Assembly (NCBI GenBank): GCA_021325675.1
Contig: JAJTCM010000006.1
Location: 124,001 to 188,000, forward strand
From: Crocinitomicaceae bacterium
GTDB lineage: Bacteria; Bacteroidota; Bacteroidia; Flavobacteriales_D; Crocinitomicaceae
Direction: 5' to 3'
DNA length: 64,000 bases
The position numbers and the translations under genes were made by a program. The notes below the pieces were generated by a model. It did no database searches. It worked only from the letters and a program-made list of their open reading frames with translations, and was not told the origin of the DNA. Each line of letters starts with the position of its first letter. Position 1 is the stretch's first letter. Shown in pieces: positions 1 to 8,116 of this stretch.

Positions 1-194
1 AAAATAACTTCATCCGGGAAATCCGTGCGCGGCTTTTGCAGGCTCAGCAAAGTGTCTACCTGGATATAATCCCAGTATTTCACCGTATCCTGGTATAAAA
101 GGCAGTCGAGGTAAGCGTTAAAATCCTGACCCATCGCCTCGTATTTCTGCTGAATCTTTTCCAGTTTCTCTTTCAATTCAGGTGTAAGCTCCAT
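1..194 (-). CDS. kynA: Tryptophan 2,3-dioxygenase, N-terminal part (runs off the window)
   Basis: Only the first 64 codons or so are inside the window; the gene continues past base 1. The visible protein is a charged helix followed by YWDYIQVDTLLSLQ and PRTDFPDEV, which I recognise as the N-terminal signature of Bacteroidota tryptophan 2,3-dioxygenase. That heme enzyme opens the indole ring of tryptophan to N-formylkynurenine, the first step of the kynurenine route. The ATG at 192-194 is used because the in-frame sequence further upstream has no ATG. The gene is divergent from the glycosyltransferase at 321, so the 126 bp between them must hold both promoters. The heme-binding residues are outside the window and could not be checked. 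Confidence 0.82.
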   Translation of the reverse strand, partial: MELTPELKEKLEKIQQKYEAMGQDFNAYLDCLLYQDTVKYWDYIQVDTLLSLQKPRTDFPDEVI

Positions 195-320
195 GTTGTA
201 ATTTTCAGCAAATGTAAACCCAAAGTTTGGCTTCTCAAAACCTAAGTCGTTAAATTTTGAACAAGCATACGTTGGCAAAACGCCTGAATTCCAAATTAAT
301 TTCGTTATTTTGTCTTTGGT

Positions 321-1085
321 ATGGAACGAAAGCTATCAGCAGTAATCATTACTTTCAACGAAGAACGCAACATTGCGCGCTGCATCGAATCCGTTTTGCC
401 GGTGGCCGATGATATCGTTGTGCTCGATTCTTTCTCCACAGACAAAACAGAAGAAATTTGTGCAAAATATAACGTGCATTTCGAACACCGTCCCTGGGCA
501 GGTTATTCCGCTTCAAAGAATTACGCAAATTCGCTGGCAAAATACGATCTTATCCTTTCGATTGATGCTGACGAAGCCCTAAGCGAAGAGCTTCGAAACT
601 CCATCCAGGCCTTTAAAAGCGCTGGTCCCGGCATAGCTGGAAAATTCAACCGCCTGACAAATTACTGCGGACATTGGATAAAATACGGTGGCTGGTATCC
701 CGATGCCAAAATCCGGGTGTTTGACCGCAGCGTGACGCATTGGACAGGAGAAATTCATGAAGAGCTCAGCTTTACGCAGGATACCGAGATTCAACAGCTA
801 AAAGGGGATTGCCTGCATTACAGCTATTATTCGCAGGAACAGCATTTCCGCCAGCGGGACAAATTCACAACGATTGCCGCGCAGGATTTATTTGAGCATG
901 GGAAAAAAGCGCCCTGGCATAAACTTATTTTCAGCCCTGTTGTGAAATTCATCCGGGATTATTTCCTGAAATTCGGCTTCCTGGACGGAAAAACGGGTTT
1001 TATTATTGCACGTATTTCAGCCGGGGCAACCTATATGAAATACAAAAAGCTGCGCGACCTGAATAAGGGAAGGTTGACCACATAG
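321..1085 (+). CDS. Family 2 glycosyltransferase (LPS core WaaE/KdtX-like)
   Basis: A 254-residue GT-A fold glycosyltransferase. Residues 5-25 give the opening strand and helix (AVIITFNEERNIARCIESV), the metal-binding DADE lies at 82-85, and WYPDAKIRVF (125-134) with GEIHEEL (143-149) are typical of the WaaE/KdtX-like branch that adds a sugar to lipopolysaccharide core. It is expected to act at the cytoplasmic face of the inner membrane with a nucleotide sugar; donor and acceptor cannot be read from sequence. The gene stands alone between a divergent dioxygenase gene and a convergent PDZ gene, so there is no operon clue. The start is the first ATG, 8 bp after a TTATTTTG that resembles a -7 box. 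Confidence 0.88.
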   Translation: MERKLSAVIITFNEERNIARCIESVLPVADDIVVLDSFSTDKTEEICAKYNVHFEHRPWAGYSASKNYANSLAKYDLILSIDADEALSEELRNSIQAFKSAGPGIAGKFNRLTNYCGHWIKYGGWYPDAKIRVFDRSVTHWTGEIHEELSFTQDTEIQQLKGDCLHYSYYSQEQHFRQRDKFTTIAAQDLFEHGKKAPWHKLIFSPVVKFIRDYFLKFGFLDGKTGFIIARISAGATYMKYKKLRDLNKGRLTT

Positions 1086-1119
1086 ACACATCGGGCAATT
1101 AGATGTATTTTTCTATGTG
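1079..1119. terminator. Nested inverted repeat, probable bidirectional terminator
   Basis: CACATAG at 1079-1085 (including the stop codon of the glycosyltransferase) pairs with CTATGTG at 1113-1119, and inside it ACATC (1088-1092) pairs with GATGT (1102-1106), followed by ATTTTT. It sits between two convergent genes. The CACATAG/CTATGTG words recur in the terminator at 4261. Confidence 0.5.
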
Positions 1120-1145
1120 TACCTACTACACTTACAGTCAATATC

Positions 1146-2471
1146 TTATAAAGCCGTTTCGTAAAATACCAGCGAAAGCGAATAATTTCCGCCTTCAGAC
1201 GGCGTAACCATCAGCACGGCGATCGGAAGCTTTTCGTATCCGCGCTCTTTCCGTTTGGCAAAAATTACGAATTTACCTACATTGTCCGGGATCACCTGCA
1301 TCAATTCTGCAGGGCGGTTAAACGTGAAAACAAACTGATCCCCGAAAGCATCCCGCACAACGTCCGCCATGGTAGCAAAAGCTTCGTTCGCCTTTTCCTC
1401 ATCCGGGCCATTGTAAAACAAGCTGATGAAACGCTGCGGGCTTGAAATCATGGCCGACCCCCCGTAAATATACGACCGGCCTGCTCCCGGAACTTCCATG
1501 TTCGAATCGTACCAGTAAGCCGGATTGAAAAAATCGCCTTCTTCGTGCTCCGTGCCTTTCAGGTTCGTGAATTTATTGGGAACATCGTTGTAAATTTTAT
1601 GCACCGCGTTCGAAAAATCCGTATCCGGCTTAGGTGTTTTAATTTTATAAAAAGCGCCCGGCGTTCCGTTTTCTATACGCATATCCAGCTGGTAAACCCG
1701 GGCTGTCTTGTCAAAATAGGAATAAAGCTCCATCATTGCGCCCGTATACCCGCTTTCGCTCTGGTTCCCGATCTGAACCTTGTTGCTTTCCTCGCCAATT
1801 ACCGGTAAAAAATAAAATTTAGGAAAACATTGCTGGAGCTCCGCGACGAATTTTTCACCGGTTTTGTTCACTTCGTCCATCGTTGCATAGCTTCCGATCC
1901 GGATCCGGCAGCTCGTCCCGAAGCTTTTCTCCATTTTAACGTATTTTACACCCGGAACCTGCACTTTGCTCGGGTAAAGGTCGCGGGTAAAACCGGTTCC
2001 TTCCGTTTCGAAGGTGCTGGAGTCGATTGTATTTTTAAATTCATAGGGTGCATCATTGATCAGCTTCGCAATGCTGTTGCCAAAATCCGAATTTACTGCT
2101 GACGAAAAATACACGTTGGAAGCCTGCATGGACTTGCGCTGCATGCTGAAGAGCTTGTTTTCCGCGCCGCGTTTCACTTCGATTTTAACCGTTGTTCCTT
2201 CCGGGCCTTTAATGAGCGCAACAACTTCGTCAACAGTCAGTTTAACAGCGCTCTTACCGTCTACTTTCATCACAAAATCGCCGGTTTTTAAGCCGGATTT
2301 CTCTGCCGGTCCGCCCGGGATAAACGAAATTACCTTCGCTGCTTTGTAGCCCAGGGTGGTGGAATCAACCTGGAGCCTTACCCCAATCCCGACCAGGGTT
2401 GTGAGCTGGCCGAAGAGCGCCGTTCCGAAAAAACAGAAAAGGAATAAAACGAGCTGTTTACGCATAACCAT
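1146..2471 (-). CDS. Secreted PDZ-domain protein of unknown role
   Basis: A 441-residue protein with a signal peptide (residues 1 to about 22, ending ALFGQ) and one PDZ domain at about 24-105, seen as GYKAAKVISFIPGGPAEKSG and LKTGDFVMKVDGKS. The remaining roughly 330 residues contain two similar alpha/beta stretches (around FGNSIAKLINDAPYEFKN and FSNAVHKIYNDVPNKFTN), which suggests an internal duplication; I do not recognise the family. No protease catalytic triad is visible, so it is not an HtrA or Ctp protease. It is probably periplasmic and may bind C-terminal peptides. Residue 3 is a second possible ATG start. It is convergent with the glycosyltransferase and forms a single-gene unit. Confidence 0.75.
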   Translation of the reverse strand: MVMRKQLVLFLFCFFGTALFGQLTTLVGIGVRLQVDSTTLGYKAAKVISFIPGGPAEKSGLKTGDFVMKVDGKSAVKLTVDEVVALIKGPEGTTVKIEVKRGAENKLFSMQRKSMQASNVYFSSAVNSDFGNSIAKLINDAPYEFKNTIDSSTFETEGTGFTRDLYPSKVQVPGVKYVKMEKSFGTSCRIRIGSYATMDEVNKTGEKFVAELQQCFPKFYFLPVIGEESNKVQIGNQSESGYTGAMMELYSYFDKTARVYQLDMRIENGTPGAFYKIKTPKPDTDFSNAVHKIYNDVPNKFTNLKGTEHEEGDFFNPAYWYDSNMEVPGAGRSYIYGGSAMISSPQRFISLFYNGPDEEKANEAFATMADVVRDAFGDQFVFTFNRPAELMQVIPDNVGKFVIFAKRKERGYEKLPIAVLMVTPSEGGNYSLSLVFYETAL

Positions 2472-2602
2472 CGTGTTAACTTTTGTACAAAATAAGTAAA
2501 TTTACGGGAGTTGCGCCATACGTGCTTTGCCCTATTTCCCGGAACAAAAATGAATCCGCTTATAACAGCCCGGATTGCGATGCGTTTTTCGACTGAGATT
2601 TA

Positions 2603-2634
2603 TTTGCTAAACCGATAATTTCTTCTTACTTTTG
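2603..2634 (+). promoter_or_regulatory. Bacteroidota sigma-A type promoter of prs
   Basis: TTTG at 2603-2606, a 20 bp spacer and TACTTTTG at 2627-2634 match the known -33/-7 consensus TTTG-N19-21-TAnnTTTG. The predicted transcript start is near 2639, giving a leader of about 12 nt before the prs ATG at 2651. Confidence 0.75.
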
Positions 2635-2650
2635 CACCCCAAAACAAATC

Positions 2651-3586
2651 ATGGCACAAGGAATCAAACTTTTTGCAGGACGTGCGTCCAAAGATATTGC
2701 AGCGAGAGTTGCGAAATCTTACGGCATCAGCCTGGGCAACGTAACTGTTTTGGAATTCAGTGACGGCGAATTTCAGCCTTCATTTGAAGAAACCGTTCGC
2801 GGACAGGATGTGTTTATTGTTCAATCGACGATGGCGCCTTCCGATAACCTTTTCGAGCTGCTTTTGATGGTAGACGCCGCCAAGCGCGCTTCAGCCCGCA
2901 AAATTATTGCTGTGATCCCTTACTTCGGTTTTGCCCGCCAGGACCGGAAGGATAAGCCAAGAGTTGCAATCGGCGCCAAGCTTGTTGCTAATATGCTGAT
3001 GGCTGCCGGTGTGGACCGCATCATTACAATGGACCTCCACGCTGACCAGATCCAGGGCTTCTTCGAAGTTCCGGTTGACCACCTGTACGCTTCTACGATC
3101 TTTTTCCCGGAAATCGAAAAACTGAATACCGGCAACCTGATCATGGCTGCCCCGGACGCAGGAGGAACAAAAAGAGCGAACTCCTACGCTAAAAAACTGA
3201 ATACAGGTCTTGCCATCTGTCACAAACACCGCAAAATAGCGAACGAAGTGGCCGAAATGACCGTGATCGGTGAAGTTGAAGGCAAGGATGTGATCCTGAT
3301 CGATGATATGTGCGATACAGCAGGAACACTGACCACAGCTGCCAACCTCTTTATGGAAAAAGGCGCGAAAAGCGTACGTGCATTCTGTACCCATGCCGTT
3401 TTATCCGGCCCGGCGTATGAGCGCATTGAAAATTCAAAATTAACCGAGCTGATTGTGACCGACACAATCCCGCTGAAAAAAAACAGCTCCAAAATCCGCG
3501 TACTTGCTACGCACGAGCTTTTTGCGGACGTGATCCACAGTTTGATGGAAAACAAATCGATCAGCTCACACTTTATAGTTTCGTAA
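2651..3586 (+). CDS. prs: Ribose-phosphate pyrophosphokinase
   Basis: A 311-residue cytoplasmic enzyme that makes PRPP from ribose 5-phosphate and ATP for purine, pyrimidine, histidine, tryptophan and NAD synthesis. Visible signatures are the flexible loop RQDRKDKPRVAIGAKLVANM, the ATP/PPi region MDLHADQIQGFFEVPVDHLY, and the PRPP-binding loop VILIDDMCDTAGTLTTA. Length is normal for class I PRPP synthases. It has a textbook promoter just upstream and is followed after 20 bp by rplY, so the two are probably co-transcribed up to the hairpin at 4261. The prs-ctc/rplY pairing is common in bacteria. Confidence 0.97.
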   Translation: MAQGIKLFAGRASKDIAARVAKSYGISLGNVTVLEFSDGEFQPSFEETVRGQDVFIVQSTMAPSDNLFELLLMVDAAKRASARKIIAVIPYFGFARQDRKDKPRVAIGAKLVANMLMAAGVDRIITMDLHADQIQGFFEVPVDHLYASTIFFPEIEKLNTGNLIMAAPDAGGTKRANSYAKKLNTGLAICHKHRKIANEVAEMTVIGEVEGKDVILIDDMCDTAGTLTTAANLFMEKGAKSVRAFCTHAVLSGPAYERIENSKLTELIVTDTIPLKKNSSKIRVLATHELFADVIHSLMENKSISSHFIVS

Positions 3587-3606
3587 ATTAATAAAAACAA
3601 ATAACA

Positions 3607-4194
3607 ATGAAAGTAGCACAATTGAGCGGTTCGTTAAGAACGAGCGTAGGGAAAAAAGATGCTAGAGCGTTGAGATTAGAAGACCGCGTACCTTGCGTAC
3701 TTTACGGTCAGGGTTCCCAAACCCATTTCTCCGTGAAAAAAATCGACATGGAAAGACTGGTGTTCACACCGGATGTTTTCCAGGTTGAATTAGACATCGA
3801 TGGAAAAAAAGCAAGCGCGATTATCCAGGATTTGCAGCAAGACCCGGTGAAAGACACGATCAGACACGTAGACTTCTACGAGCTGGACGAGAAAAAACCG
3901 GTTAAAGTTGGTTTACCTGTACGTGTTACAGGAAGCTCACGCGGTGTAATGGCGGGTGGTAAGCTGGCACAGGTTTACCGTAGATTAACAGTAGTTGGTT
4001 TACCGAAAGATTTGCCGGAAGAAGTATCCATCGATATCACGAAGCTGCGTATCGGTCAGTCTATCCGTGTATCGCAAATCGAAGCGAACGGTTTGACTTT
4101 CCTCGAGCCGGCTAACGCGGTTGTTGTAGCTGTAAGAATGGCACGTGGTGCTGCTAAAGGCTCCGACGCTGGTGACGACGACGATGAAGAATAA
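3607..4194 (+). CDS. rplY: 50S ribosomal protein L25 / general stress protein Ctc
   Basis: A 195-residue long-form L25 (TL5/Ctc type): an N-terminal 5S rRNA-binding L25 domain (about 1-90, with ARALRLEDRVPCVLYGQG) followed by the beta-rich C-terminal TL5 domain (about 95-180). The tail is strongly acidic (DAGDDDDEE). It binds 5S rRNA in the central protuberance of the large subunit. It starts 20 bp after prs and is probably its operon partner. The peptidyl-tRNA hydrolase gene often found next in this order is absent here; a terminator follows instead. Confidence 0.95.
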   Translation: MKVAQLSGSLRTSVGKKDARALRLEDRVPCVLYGQGSQTHFSVKKIDMERLVFTPDVFQVELDIDGKKASAIIQDLQQDPVKDTIRHVDFYELDEKKPVKVGLPVRVTGSSRGVMAGGKLAQVYRRLTVVGLPKDLPEEVSIDITKLRIGQSIRVSQIEANGLTFLEPANAVVVAVRMARGAAKGSDAGDDDDEE

Positions 4195-4260
4195 GAAAAA
4201 ACGAAGTTTTTGATGGATGAAGCGTTAGCGCACATCTAACATTCTTTTTAAACCACATAG

Positions 4261-4292
4261 GGCACATAGTTTACACAGCTATGTGCCTTTTT
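4261..4292 (+). terminator. Rho-independent terminator of prs-rplY
   Basis: GGCACATAG (4261-4269) and CTATGTGCC (4279-4287) form a perfect 9 bp stem with a 9-base loop, followed directly by TTTTT. It lies 66 bp after the rplY stop codon. Confidence 0.85.
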
Positions 4293-4387
4293 GTTTATAC
4301 AACGAGCTAAGGGCCCGAGTGTGTATCCTTCCTTGGGGGTAAAGGTTTTTTATATTGTCTTAAGAGTAAACCTCTAAATAATATAGT

Positions 4388-5266
4388 ATGAAAAAATTAG
4401 CTTTTACCTTCATTTGTTTCCTTTTTTTATCTTTCAAATCCTTTGGTCAACCGGTTTTGGATCACATTTTTGGCGACCTGGATTATCACACTAACGATTT
4501 CGGTGATAATTACCACACTATTATGCCCTACTATTTAAGCTCAGGACTTAAATATTTTAAGATATACTCGGCTTCTAACACCGTTGAAGTATATAACGCA
4601 GATTACTCTTTTCATAGTTATTTAATGCTCCCCGACACAGCAGGCAATGTACAAAACTCTGAGTCTTTTTTCTTCTCAGACAAATTATTTGATCTCGATG
4701 ACGATATTGAGTATACCTACGCGGGATATAATCCTCAAACCTTCCGGATTTACAACCAGGATGGAAGCATATTATTCCAGCAAAACTTTTGCAGGCCGAA
4801 TTCTACCACATACAACAATGTATATACAACCGGAAATCAAAATTTTGTCTACTTTTCCGAAGCGGATAGTACATTCAAAATGTCCCTGTATTACCACACG
4901 TCTCTTGCTTCTACGGTTCGCGTATATACGTTGCCGGGAACTTTAGCGGGATATAATTTAAATTGTTGCTGTCCAGGGGGAATGGCCGGGATCCAACCCG
5001 TAAATGACCCCTTTTTCTCAGGAATGCAGGTCTATCCGAATCCTTCGCAGGGAGTGAATATTGTTCAAATACCGGAAGGCGTCAGCCAAGGCAAAATTCT
5101 CTTGTACAACATGCAGGGTGAGGAATTGAAATCGGTTGATATCCCGGTAAATTCAAAGCAGGTTGAAATCAATAATTCCCTGCTTCCTTCAGGAACTTAT
5201 CTTTATAAGCTTGTAAGCACTGATCTAAAACAGGAACTCTCGAAAAAGGTACTTATCATTAAATAA
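4388..5266 (+). CDS. T9SS type A cargo protein of unknown function
   Basis: A 292-residue secreted protein. A Sec signal peptide spans about residues 1-21 (ending SFGQ). The C-terminal 80 residues (about 214-292) are a classic T9SS type A sorting domain: VYPNPSQG, ILLYNMQGEEL, LPSGTYLYKLVS and a basic tail. The cargo region (22-205) is rich in Tyr, Asn and Asp and reads as beta strands; I do not recognise it. Residues 193-195 are three consecutive cysteines just before the sorting domain. The body is visibly more AT-rich than the flanking housekeeping genes. It should cross the outer membrane through the PorU/SprA machinery and end on the cell surface or in the medium. It is a single-gene unit with its own terminator. 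Confidence 0.88.
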   Translation: MKKLAFTFICFLFLSFKSFGQPVLDHIFGDLDYHTNDFGDNYHTIMPYYLSSGLKYFKIYSASNTVEVYNADYSFHSYLMLPDTAGNVQNSESFFFSDKLFDLDDDIEYTYAGYNPQTFRIYNQDGSILFQQNFCRPNSTTYNNVYTTGNQNFVYFSEADSTFKMSLYYHTSLASTVRVYTLPGTLAGYNLNCCCPGGMAGIQPVNDPFFSGMQVYPNPSQGVNIVQIPEGVSQGKILLYNMQGEELKSVDIPVNSKQVEINNSLLPSGTYLYKLVSTDLKQELSKKVLIIK

Positions 5267-5285
5267 ACAGCTAAAATGTATATAG

Positions 5286-5316
5286 TCCCGGTTTACATTT
5301 GCAGGCCGGGATTTTT
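5286..5316 (+). terminator. Terminator of the T9SS cargo gene
   Basis: TCCCGG (5286-5291) pairs with CCGGGA (5306-5311), followed by TTTTT, 20 bp after the stop codon. Confidence 0.8.
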
Positions 5317-5334
5317 GTTTTTGCATTTAATATG

Positions 5335-5470
5335 CCCGCAGCTGACATATTATTGCGCAGATTAACGCAGGACAAGATTCGTATTATTCCACGTGCATTA
5401 GAGATAATTATCAATTTGAATAAAGTGATACTAAGATAAATCCGCGCGAAAATTCTGCGCTGCCTGCGGG
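5335..5470. repeat. 136 bp imperfect palindromic intergenic element
   Basis: CCCGCAG (5335-5341) is inverted at 5464-5470 and GCGCAGA (5355-5361) is inverted at 5454-5460, with an AT-rich centre. The left arm contains GCGCAGATTAACGCAG, whose core returns at 31551 as ACGCAGATTAGCGCAG. It fills the gap between convergent genes and looks like a small dispersed palindromic element or its remnant. Confidence 0.6.
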
Positions 5471-5477
5471 AGAAATA

Positions 5478-6203
5478 TCACACCTCCCTCAACAGCCACA
5501 AATAGCGCTGGATGGTGTTTTCTAATCCGAGGTAAAGAGCGTCTGAAATGATCGCATGGCCGATACTGACTTCCGCCAGGTGGGGGATTTGTTCTTTGAA
5601 GAAACGCAGGTTTTCCAGGCTCAGGTCGTGGCCGGCGTTAATGCCCAAACCAAGCCCGTGGGCCATAACAGCAGCTTTCACGTAAGCATCCACAGCCGCT
5701 TCAGGGTTTTGGGAATAGTTTTCTGCGAAAGGGCCCGTGTATAACTCAATGCGGTCGACGCCGGTTTTGGCAGCGTATTCGATGTTGTACAGATCAGTGT
5801 CTACAAAAATGGAGGTGCGGATTCCCTGTGCCTTCAGTCCTGAAATTGTTTCCTGCAAAAAATCCAGGTGCTTTTTAGTGTCCCAGCCGGCATCGGAAGT
5901 TAAAACATTTGGCGGATCGGGAACGAGGGTTGCCTGCGCCGGTCGGATTTCTGAAACGAGGTCCAGGTAACGCTGGTCGGGAAAACCTTCGATGTTAAAT
6001 TCAGTGGTGACAACAGCTTTTAAATCGTAAACATCCTGTTTGGTAATGTGGCGCTCGTCCGGCCGGGGATGAACAGTAATTCCTTGTGCCCCGAAACGCT
6101 CGCAGTCGATGGCAACTTGCACAACGTTAGGAACATTTCCCCCGCGGGAATTCCGTAAGGTCGCAATTTTGTTGATGTTAACGCTTAATTTTGTCTCCGT
6201 CAT
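5478..6203 (-). CDS. pdxJ: Pyridoxine 5'-phosphate synthase
   Basis: A 241-residue TIM-barrel enzyme that condenses 1-deoxyxylulose 5-phosphate with 3-amino-2-oxopropyl phosphate to give pyridoxine 5'-phosphate, the last ring-forming step of the DXP-dependent vitamin B6 pathway. Recognised from [19 protein letters not shown] at the N terminus, [13 protein letters not shown], and the C-terminal [13 protein letters not shown]. The ATG at 6203 is chosen because it places the conserved N-terminal strand directly after the start; a TTG seven codons upstream is also in frame. A TAATTTTG box lies 18 bp before the ATG. The next gene upstream, folD, is on the same strand 62 bp away. Confidence 0.95.
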   Translation of the reverse strand: MTETKLSVNINKIATLRNSRGGNVPNVVQVAIDCERFGAQGITVHPRPDERHITKQDVYDLKAVVTTEFNIEGFPDQRYLDLVSEIRPAQATLVPDPPNVLTSDAGWDTKKHLDFLQETISGLKAQGIRTSIFVDTDLYNIEYAAKTGVDRIELYTGPFAENYSQNPEAAVDAYVKAAVMAHGLGLGINAGHDLSLENLRFFKEQIPHLAEVSIGHAIISDALYLGLENTIQRYLWLLREV

Positions 6204-6221
6204 TCTTCCAATTCTACACTG

Positions 6222-6229
6222 CAAAATTA
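6222..6229 (-). promoter_or_regulatory. -7 box upstream of pdxJ
   Basis: TAATTTTG on the minus strand fits TAnnTTTG and lies 18 nt before the pdxJ ATG. I see no matching -33 TTTG, so this is a half-site call. Confidence 0.4.
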
Positions 6230-6265
6230 AGCTTTTTTTTCAGAGACGCTCTTTTTTCGCGTGAA

Positions 6266-7144
6266 CTATTTCCCTTTCAGCTCCATTGCCTTGAGCGTGT
6301 TGATCATGAGGGAAGCGACGGTCATCGGTCCAACTCCGCCCGGAACCGGTGAAATATAAGCGCACTTTGGCGCCACTTCGTCAAACTTCACATCGCCCGC
6401 CAGTCTCCAGCCTGCAGTTTTGGAGGAATCTTCCACCCGGGTGGTACCAACATCAACTACAATAGCGCCTTCTTTGACCATGTCTGCGGTAACGAAGCCT
6501 GGCTGTCCAACTGCTGCGATGAGGATATCGGCTGTTCGGGTAACTTCTGCCAGGTTCTGTGTCTGGCTGTGTGCCAGGGTCACGGTACAGTTGCCCGGGT
6601 CGGCATTCTGGGAAAGCAAAATACTGAGCGGCATCCCTACGATGTTGGAACGGCCGATGATGACACAGTTTTTCCCGGCAGTTTCGATTTTGTTGCGTTT
6701 CAGCAGCTCAATAATACCGGAAGGCGTAGCAGAAATAAAGCACGGCAGGTTGAGCGCCATCTTCCCGAGGTTCATCGGGTGGAAACCGTCAACGTCTTTC
6801 ATCGGGTCGATTGCCAGGGTCACTTTCATTTCGTCAATATGCGGAGGCAAAGGCAGCTGTACGATAAAACCGTCGATGCTTTTGTCTTCGTTCAGGGTCT
6901 GGATCTTGTTCAGCAGCACTTCTTCGGTAACGGAATCATCGTAACGCATCAGCGTACTTTCGAAACCGCATTCTTCGCAGGATTTAAGCTTGTTGTTGAT
7001 GTAGGTCATTGATCCGCCGTCCATACCGACCAGGATGGCCGCGAGGTGAGGGATTTTTTTACCTTCAGCTTTCCGCTTTTTCACCGCCTGCGCGATTTCT
7101 TCCTTGATGGATTTGGCTGTTTCCTTACCGTTGAGAATTTCCAT
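6266..7144 (-). CDS. folD: Bifunctional methylene-THF dehydrogenase / methenyl-THF cyclohydrolase
   Basis: A 292-residue cytoplasmic enzyme that interconverts 5,10-methylene-, 5,10-methenyl- and 10-formyl-tetrahydrofolate for purine synthesis and initiator formylation. Family motifs are clear: [16 protein letters not shown] holding the catalytic Tyr and Lys, [14 protein letters not shown], the dinucleotide-binding [16 protein letters not shown], and the closing [16 protein letters not shown]. Length is normal. The start is the ATG at 7144. A -7 box about 64 bp upstream suggests its own promoter, and pdxJ follows in the same direction. Confidence 0.97.
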   Translation of the reverse strand: MEILNGKETAKSIKEEIAQAVKKRKAEGKKIPHLAAILVGMDGGSMTYINNKLKSCEECGFESTLMRYDDSVTEEVLLNKIQTLNEDKSIDGFIVQLPLPPHIDEMKVTLAIDPMKDVDGFHPMNLGKMALNLPCFISATPSGIIELLKRNKIETAGKNCVIIGRSNIVGMPLSILLSQNADPGNCTVTLAHSQTQNLAEVTRTADILIAAVGQPGFVTADMVKEGAIVVDVGTTRVEDSSKTAGWRLAGDVKFDEVAPKCAYISPVPGGVGPMTVASLMINTLKAMELKGK

Positions 7145-7207
7145 ATTTATAGACTATTAGACTCAGGACCAAAGACTAAAGAGAACTTTCAGGCCTAAAT
7201 ATGGCGG

Positions 7208-7215
7208 CAAAGTTA
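7208..7215 (-). promoter_or_regulatory. -7 box upstream of folD
   Basis: TAACTTTG on the minus strand fits TAnnTTTG; no clear -33 partner. The implied leader of roughly 58 nt contains the low-complexity stretch at 7151-7181 (AGACTATTAGACTCAGGACC and on), a type of repeat seen in many Bacteroidota intergenic regions. Confidence 0.35.
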
Positions 7216-7289
7216 CGTTTAAAAAATCAATTTAGTGGACCTGGAACGGGATTTCTTTCCAAAAAGAAGGCCATTCGGTGAAATTCGAT

Positions 7290-7297
7290 TAATTTTG
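7290..7297 (+). promoter_or_regulatory. -7 box placed for a leaderless mRNA
   Basis: TAATTTTG at 7290-7297 ends 4 nt before the ATG at 7302. In Bacteroidota the -7 box is centred about 7 nt before the transcript start, which puts the start at or next to the A of ATG. Confidence 0.5.
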
Positions 7298-7301
7298 CAA
7301 T

Positions 7302-7655
7302 ATGGATTATGCAGTTGAGTTACGCTTTCAAAAACTGGTCAAACAACTCGAAGTTGAATTCGGGGAAGGCCTGGATACACAGGCGATTTTGTTTTTGATC
7401 GGTGTGGAAGAATTGGGCCTGGGCTACAAAAAATTCAAGAAGCACGAAAAAACCGACCTGATGCACGTTGCGATTTGTACTTTGCTCGAACCGCACGGAC
7501 ATTATAAATTCATTGGCCGCGACAAGGAAAACTGGCCGCATTTTGAGCTGGTAGCCGATTTGCCCCCGCTTGATGAGCGCGAACAGCAGCATTTGATCAA
7601 AGAAGCCATTCTGGATTACTTCAAAAGCCAGGGAATTTTCGAGGAAGAAAATTAA
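7302..7655 (+). CDS. Conserved hypothetical protein, 117 residues
   Basis: A small, probably cytoplasmic protein of mixed helix and strand with no signal peptide or membrane segment. It begins MDYAVELRFQKLVKQLEVEF, has a central FLIGVEELGLGYKKFKKHEK, and ends acidic (GIFEEEN). The look is that of a Bacteroidota-restricted conserved hypothetical, but I cannot assign a function. It is followed after 62 bp by a small membrane protein. Codon use is like its neighbours and a promoter box sits at the expected place, so the gene is real. The -7 box only 4 nt before the ATG suggests it is translated without a leader. Confidence 0.8.
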   Translation: MDYAVELRFQKLVKQLEVEFGEGLDTQAILFLIGVEELGLGYKKFKKHEKTDLMHVAICTLLEPHGHYKFIGRDKENWPHFELVADLPPLDEREQQHLIKEAILDYFKSQGIFEEEN

Positions 7656-7717
7656 ATATTTCATTCCGAGCTGAAATTTCCGTAACTTACAGCTTGAAAC
7701 TCCTTAAACAAAAACCT

Positions 7718-8116
7718 ATGAACTGGAAGCTTATTTTCAGCCTTTCCCTCTTTGGCCTTGCCATGGCCTTTGCCACAGTATATTTCATCCCCTCACATAC
7801 TGAGCCTTTTTTCTGGCTGGTAATTTTTATCATTAGTGCTTATTGCATCGCAAAATACGCCCCATCGAAATATTTCTGGCACGGTTTATTGGTTAGTCTT
7901 GTCAACTCCCTGTGGATTACGGCCGTCCATATTATCTTATTCAACGATTATATCGCCAGCCACAAGCAGGAAGCGGAAATGATGGCTAAAATAGCGATGT
8001 CTTTCCACCCCAAACTGATGATGCTGGTAACGGGTCCGGTTGTCGGGGCCCTTTCAGGGTTTTTGCTGGGATTCTTTTCTTTTCTCGCCTCGAGGGTAGT
8101 CCGGAAACCTGCTTAA
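7718..8116 (+). CDS. Small integral membrane protein, hypothetical
   Basis: A 132-residue protein, mostly hydrophobic, with about four predicted membrane segments: near residues 3-20, 28-45, 50-75 (HGLLVSLVNSLWITAVHIIL) and 100-125 (VTGPVVGALSGFLLGFFSFL). The ATG at 7718 (MNWKLIFSLS) is preferred over an in-frame TTG at 7694, because the first hydrophobic segment begins directly after it. The fold resembles small DUF-type membrane proteins common in Bacteroidota; no function is assigned. Its stop codon overlaps the stop codon of the convergent gene at 8113, leaving no room for a terminator between them. Confidence 0.72.
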   Translation: MNWKLIFSLSLFGLAMAFATVYFIPSHTEPFFWLVIFIISAYCIAKYAPSKYFWHGLLVSLVNSLWITAVHIILFNDYIASHKQEAEMMAKIAMSFHPKLMMLVTGPVVGALSGFLLGFFSFLASRVVRKPA

